Below are positions 42,352-45,446 of a stretch of 45,446 nt of DNA, in pieces (within the stretch, counting starts at the first letter, position 1; each line of letters opens with the position of its first letter). The notes beneath the pieces are model-generated. The model made no database searches, was not told the origin of the DNA, and saw only the letters and a program-made list of their open reading frames with translations. The position numbers were made by a program, and so were the translations under genes. Source of the DNA: Rhodobacteraceae bacterium HLUCCO18 (GTDB lineage Bacteria > Pseudomonadota > Alphaproteobacteria > Rhodobacterales > Rhodobacteraceae); assembly GCA_001314805.1 (NCBI GenBank), contig LJSY01000034.1, positions 1-45,446 on the forward strand, given 5' to 3'.

Positions 42352-43437
42352 TCAGAATACGATGACGTTGCGCCGCGCCTTGCCGGCGCTCGTGTCGGCG
42401 ATGGCCTCGTTGATCTGGTCGAGGCTCCAGCGCCCCGAGATCAGCGCGTCGAGCTCCAGCCGCCCCTGCGTGTAGAGGTCCACCATCCACGGCACGTCGC
42501 GGGCGAGCACCACGTCGCCCATCAGGCTGCCGCGCATGCCCTGCCCCGTGGCGGCCATCATGTCGGGCGCCACGGCGGTGGTCTCGCTGTTATGCGGCAT
42601 GCCGACCGCGTAGACCGTGCCGCCGCGCGCCAGAAGACGCGGCGCGAGGTCATAGGCGGGAATGACACCGACCGAGACGAAGACATGATCCGCTCCGCGC
42701 CCGCCCGTCAGCGCCTTGACGGTGCGCCAGGGGGTTTCCTCGCTGACCAGCACGCCGTCGGTCGCTCCAAAGACTTTGGCGTCCTCAAGCTTGGAGGGTT
42801 CGAGGTCCATCGCGATGATCCGCGAAGCACCTGCCAGCCGCGCGCCCTGGACCGCGTTCAGGCCGACACCGCCCAGCCCGATCACCGCGACCGTCTCTCC
42901 CGGGCGCACGCGGGCCGTGTTGACCGCGGCCCCCAGCCCGGTCGGCACGCCGCAGGCCAGAAGGCAGGCGCTTTCGGCAGGCACGTCATCCCCCACGAAG
43001 GCCACCTGGCTCGCGTGGACCACCACCTTCTCGGCGAAAGCGCCACATTTCAGGCCCTTGTTGACCTCGCGCCCGTCGGCAAAGCTCAGCTCCGGTGGCA
43101 GGGGCTGGTTCCCCATGCAATGCACTGGCTTGGCCGTCACGCAGGAGGGGCAGGTGCCGCAGGACCGGATCAGCGTGACGATCACGCGCTGGCCCTCCGC
43201 CACGTTGGTCACGCCCGCACCCACCGCCGTCACGCGCCCCGCCGCCTCATGGCCGTAGACCGATGGCAGGGCACCGCCCCAGCCGCCTTCGATATAGGAA
43301 ATGTCGGAATGGCAGATCGCCACCGCCTCAAGCGTGACCTCGACCTCGCCCGGACCGGGGTCGCGCAGGATCACCGTTTCGACACTGAGCGGGCTGCCGA
43401 ATTCATGGCAGACCGCGGCACGGATTTCGCTCGGCAT
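42352..43437 (-). CDS. Zinc-dependent alcohol dehydrogenase
   Basis: A medium-chain dehydrogenase of 361 residues. Catalytic zinc ligands are C42 (AICHSD), H63-E64 (YGHEAAG) and C162 (LACGVPTG). Structural zinc is held by C93, C96, C99 and C107. The NAD loop is GLGGVG at 187-192, with an acidic residue at the next strand end (IIAMDLEPSK) favouring NAD. The overall look is of the class III/S-hydroxymethylglutathione-like group, but substrate is open. GGAGGGACAG lies right before the ATG. It leads a two-gene unit with the enolase-superfamily gene and is divergent from pcaD. Confidence 0.92.
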   Translation of the reverse strand: MPSEIRAAVCHEFGSPLSVETVILRDPGPGEVEVTLEAVAICHSDISYIEGGWGGALPSVYGHEAAGRVTAVGAGVTNVAEGQRVIVTLIRSCGTCPSCVTAKPVHCMGNQPLPPELSFADGREVNKGLKCGAFAEKVVVHASQVAFVGDDVPAESACLLACGVPTGLGAAVNTARVRPGETVAVIGLGGVGLNAVQGARLAGASRIIAMDLEPSKLEDAKVFGATDGVLVSEETPWRTVKALTGGRGADHVFVSVGVIPAYDLAPRLLARGGTVYAVGMPHNSETTAVAPDMMAATGQGMRGSLMGDVVLARDVPWMVDLYTQGRLELDALISGRWSLDQINEAIADTSAGKARRNVIVF

Positions 43438-43596
43438 CTGTCCCTCCGCGATGCGCATTTCGCGCCACACTGTCGTCAGGCGATTGCGCCCGCAAGCCCG
43501 ATTTCGCCATTCGGCAGACCGGGGGCGACGCACCTGCCGCAAGGTTGCAGACCGGCGCATTCTCGCGGAGAACGGAGCAGGCGCGGGGAGGAGCAA
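43438..43596. promoter_or_regulatory. Divergent promoter region between alcohol dehydrogenase and pcaD
   Basis: This 159-base gap must hold promoters for both transcription units. No pcaQ gene is next to it and I did not find a clear PcaQ-type site (ATAACC-N4-GGTTAA). A strong GGGGAGGAGC precedes pcaD. Confidence 0.4.
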
Positions 43597-44400
43597 ATGG
43601 ACGCAATCGATCTGGACGACGTGACGCTGCATGTAAGGCAGGACGGCCGCCCCGGCGGGCCGCCTGTCGTCTTCGCCAATTCGCTCGGCACCGACCTGCG
43701 GCTCTGGGACGAGGTGGTGTCGCGCCTGCCCGAAGGCTTGCATCTGGTGCGCTACGACAAGCGGGGACATGGGTTGTCGACCGCACCGCCGGCGCCCTAC
43801 GCGATGGGGGCGCTGATCCGCGACGCGGAACGGCTGATCGAGGCGCTGGAGCTTCTCGACGTGGTCTTCGTGGGCCTGTCCATCGGCGGCATGATCGCGC
43901 AGGGGCTCGCGGCCAAGCGGCTCGACCTCGTGCGGGCGGTGGTGCTGTCGAACACCGCCCCCAAGATCGGCACGCGCCAGATGTGGGAGGAGCGGATCGC
44001 GACCGTCGAGACCAGGGGTCTGTCGGCCATGTCGGGCACGATCATGGAGCGGTGGTTTTCCAGACCCTTCCGCGAAAGCCCCGCCGTGACGCCCTGGCGG
44101 CGCATGGTTGAGACCACCCCGGCCGAAGGCTACGCCGGATGCTGCGCCGCGATCGCCGGGACGGATTTCTACACCACGACCGCCGCACTTCGCCTGCCTG
44201 CCCAAGTGATCGCGGGCGATGCCGACGGCTCCACCCCGCCGGATCTCGTGCAGGAGATGGCGGAGCTTATCCCCGGCGCGCGCTACGACCTGATCCGGGG
44301 CGCGGGCCACCTGCCCTGCGTGGAAAAGCCCGACGACTACGCCGCCATTCTCAGGCGGTTTCTGGACGAGATCGGCCATCTGCCCGAGGCCGCGTCGTGA
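43597..44400 (+). CDS. pcaD: 3-oxoadipate enol-lactonase
   Basis: An alpha/beta hydrolase of 267 residues that opens beta-ketoadipate enol-lactone in protocatechuate breakdown. The nucleophile elbow is GLSIGGM with S95. The likely acid is D210 in GDADGSTPP and the base H238 in GAGHLPC, with the oxyanion region FANSLGTDLRLWD near 26-38. The start follows GGGGAGGAGCAA. It overlaps the next gene, pcaB, in GTGA, confirming a pca operon. Identification as PcaD rests on both the family look (AMGALIRDAERLIEALEL, GGMIAQGLAAKR) and the adjacent pcaB; another hydrolase function is unlikely. Confidence 0.93.
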   Translation: MDAIDLDDVTLHVRQDGRPGGPPVVFANSLGTDLRLWDEVVSRLPEGLHLVRYDKRGHGLSTAPPAPYAMGALIRDAERLIEALELLDVVFVGLSIGGMIAQGLAAKRLDLVRAVVLSNTAPKIGTRQMWEERIATVETRGLSAMSGTIMERWFSRPFRESPAVTPWRRMVETTPAEGYAGCCAAIAGTDFYTTTAALRLPAQVIAGDADGSTPPDLVQEMAELIPGARYDLIRGAGHLPCVEKPDDYAAILRRFLDEIGHLPEAAS

Positions 44401-45446
44401 GCGTCTCTCCCTTCGACAGCGCGCTTTACCGCGACCTCTTCGGCGACGCCGGGATCGCGCGGCTGTTCTCCGATACGGCCGATGTGCGGGCGATGATGCT
44501 GACCCTTGGCGCCTTGGCGAAGGCACAAGGCGCGCGCGGGCAGATCCCCGAGGTGAGCGGGGCCTTTCTCCATCGTGCGATGATGGAGGCGCAGGTCGAC
44601 CCCGCCGGGCTTGCCGCCGCGACGGGGCGGAACGGCGTGACGGTGCCGGGGCTGGTAGCCGCGCTGCGCAGCGCGCTCGAGGCGCCGGAGCATGTGCAAT
44701 ACCTGCATTGGGGTGCCACCAGCCAGGACATCCAGGATACCGCGCTGATGCTGCGGTTAAGGCAGGCGCTGATGCTGATCGAGGCGCGGCTGGGCGCGGC
44801 GCTGTCCGGGCTGGCCGATCTGGCCGAGGCCCATGCCGAGACGCCGCAGGCCGCACGCACCTATGGGCAGATCGCGACGCCGTCGAGCTTCGGGGCGCAG
44901 GTCGCAAGCTGGGGCGCGCCGCTTCTGCGCCTGCATGACCGGCTGGAGGCGCTGCGACCGCGCGTGCTTTGCGTGTCGCTGTCGGGGGCGGCGGGGACGG
45001 CCTCCATGCTGGGGCCGGACCCGGACGGCCTGCGTTCGGCGCTGGCGGAGGCCCTGGGTCTCTGCGACCCCGGCGACAGCTGGCACGCGAACCGCGACCG
45101 GATCGGGGAACTCGCGGGCTGGCTCGCGGACCTGACCACGGCCTGCGGCAAGATGGGCGCGGACCTGACGCTCCTGACCCGTTCGGACATCGGGGAGGTC
45201 GGCCTGCCCGGCGCGGGCGCATCCTCCACCATGCCGCAGAAGCAGAACCCGGTGGCGCCGTCGCTGCTGGTGGCGCTCGCACGGTTCGCTCCCGCGCAGG
45301 CGGCGGTGCTGCAGGGCGCGGCCGTCCATGCCGAGGCGCGGGACGGCGCGGCATGGTTCGCCGAATGGCTCTCCCTGCCGCCGCTCGTCGCCGCATCCGC
45401 GCGTGCCGTGGCCGTGCTGGGCGATCTGGCGCGGGGACTGGAGGTG
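44397..45446 (+). CDS. pcaB: 3-carboxy-cis,cis-muconate cycloisomerase, cut by right window edge
   Basis: A fumarase/aspartase-superfamily enzyme that closes carboxymuconate to the lactone, upstream of PcaD in the pathway. The GTG start overlaps the pcaD stop (GTGA). The frame stays open for 350 codons to the window end, so about the last hundred residues may be missing. Family motifs are HWGATSQDIQDTALMLRL near 103-120, the TYGQIATPSSFGAQVASW region near 157-174, and the signature GASSTMPQKQNPVAPSL near 273-289. The order D-B is part of known roseobacter pca operons. Confidence 0.93.
   Translation, partial: MSVSPFDSALYRDLFGDAGIARLFSDTADVRAMMLTLGALAKAQGARGQIPEVSGAFLHRAMMEAQVDPAGLAAATGRNGVTVPGLVAALRSALEAPEHVQYLHWGATSQDIQDTALMLRLRQALMLIEARLGAALSGLADLAEAHAETPQAARTYGQIATPSSFGAQVASWGAPLLRLHDRLEALRPRVLCVSLSGAAGTASMLGPDPDGLRSALAEALGLCDPGDSWHANRDRIGELAGWLADLTTACGKMGADLTLLTRSDIGEVGLPGAGASSTMPQKQNPVAPSLLVALARFAPAQAAVLQGAAVHAEARDGAAWFAEWLSLPPLVAASARAVAVLGDLARGLEV

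Noticed and set aside
41188-43596. Long upstream extension of the pcaD frame
   Set aside because: The frame stays open through the antisense of two real genes; pcaD itself begins at 43597 after a strong ribosome site with normal length.
43438-45396. Long upstream extension of the alcohol dehydrogenase frame on the minus strand
   Set aside because: It is the antisense of pcaD and pcaB; the true start after GGAGGGACAG gives a normal 361-residue enzyme.

Overview
The window is a high-GC chromosomal segment (about two-thirds G+C by eye). It most likely comes from an alphaproteobacterium of the family Rhodobacteraceae (Roseobacter/Rhodobacter group). The reasons are the gene content and order (radA-cvpA-purF; a zapA pair beside transketolase; two gap genes, pgk, class I fba, an ftsB-like gene and pdhABC in one run), a lipoyl domain fused to PDH E1-beta, a DUF5076 gene inside the pdh operon, a GT14/DUF5928-type glycosyltransferase opposite a sulfotransferase, and short intergenic repeats of the kind common in this family. 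No tRNA, rRNA, CRISPR or prophage was recognised.

Layout. 1-500: the 5' part of an IS481-type insertion sequence, cut by the window edge, ending at a CTAG-type target. 0.66-4.5 kb: radA, cvpA, purF. 4.8-6.2 kb: bioY (minus) with a UUCG terminator, and a short-chain dehydrogenase. 6.3-9.9 kb: zapA and a coiled-coil partner (minus), transketolase (plus). 10.0-11.6 kb: DUF2267 and DUF808 membrane protein (minus). 11.8-21.8 kb: a central-carbon block, all on the plus strand: gap1, a 47-residue membrane microprotein, gap2, pgk, fba, ftsB-like, pdhA, pdhB, DUF5076, pdhC and an AhpD-like protein. 21.9-26.6 kb: minus-strand rluE-like, mmcQ/yjbR, polA, zinc-finger protein and HIT protein. 26.6-29.2 kb: GT14 glycosyltransferase (minus) divergent from a sulfotransferase (plus). 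29.3-35.9 kb: an envelope and cyclic-nucleotide signalling cluster (TPR/beta-barrel protein, FecR protein, CHASE2 nucleotide cyclase, two membrane proteins with cyclic-nucleotide-binding folds, a lone receiver protein). 36.2-40.2 kb: PfkB kinase, nth, a DsrE-like secreted protein, an AraC/Ogt alkyltransferase and an OmpA-family lipoprotein. 40.3-45.4 kb: FadR-type regulator, enolase-superfamily enzyme and zinc alcohol dehydrogenase, then pcaD and pcaB of the beta-ketoadipate pathway (pcaB cut by the right edge).

How the genes fit together. The central block carries carbon from triose phosphates and pentose phosphates to acetyl-CoA. Both gap genes, and more weakly pgk and fba, have upstream palindromes close to TGTTAGCGCTAACA. 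I read these as operators of a LacI-family carbon-flux regulator, probably CceR. The two GAPDHs differ at the residue that sets NAD preference, so they may serve opposite directions of flux.

The most interesting less-described unit is at 29.3-35.9 kb. A periplasmic FecR protein and an outer-membrane barrel protein converge on a cyclase with a periplasmic CHASE2 sensor, followed by two membrane proteins with cyclic-nucleotide-binding folds. Both of those proteins lack the usual phosphate-binding arginine. The layout suggests an envelope-sensing cyclic-nucleotide pathway, but that is inference. Repeated short intergenic elements sit mostly where genes converge and may act as shared transcript ends.
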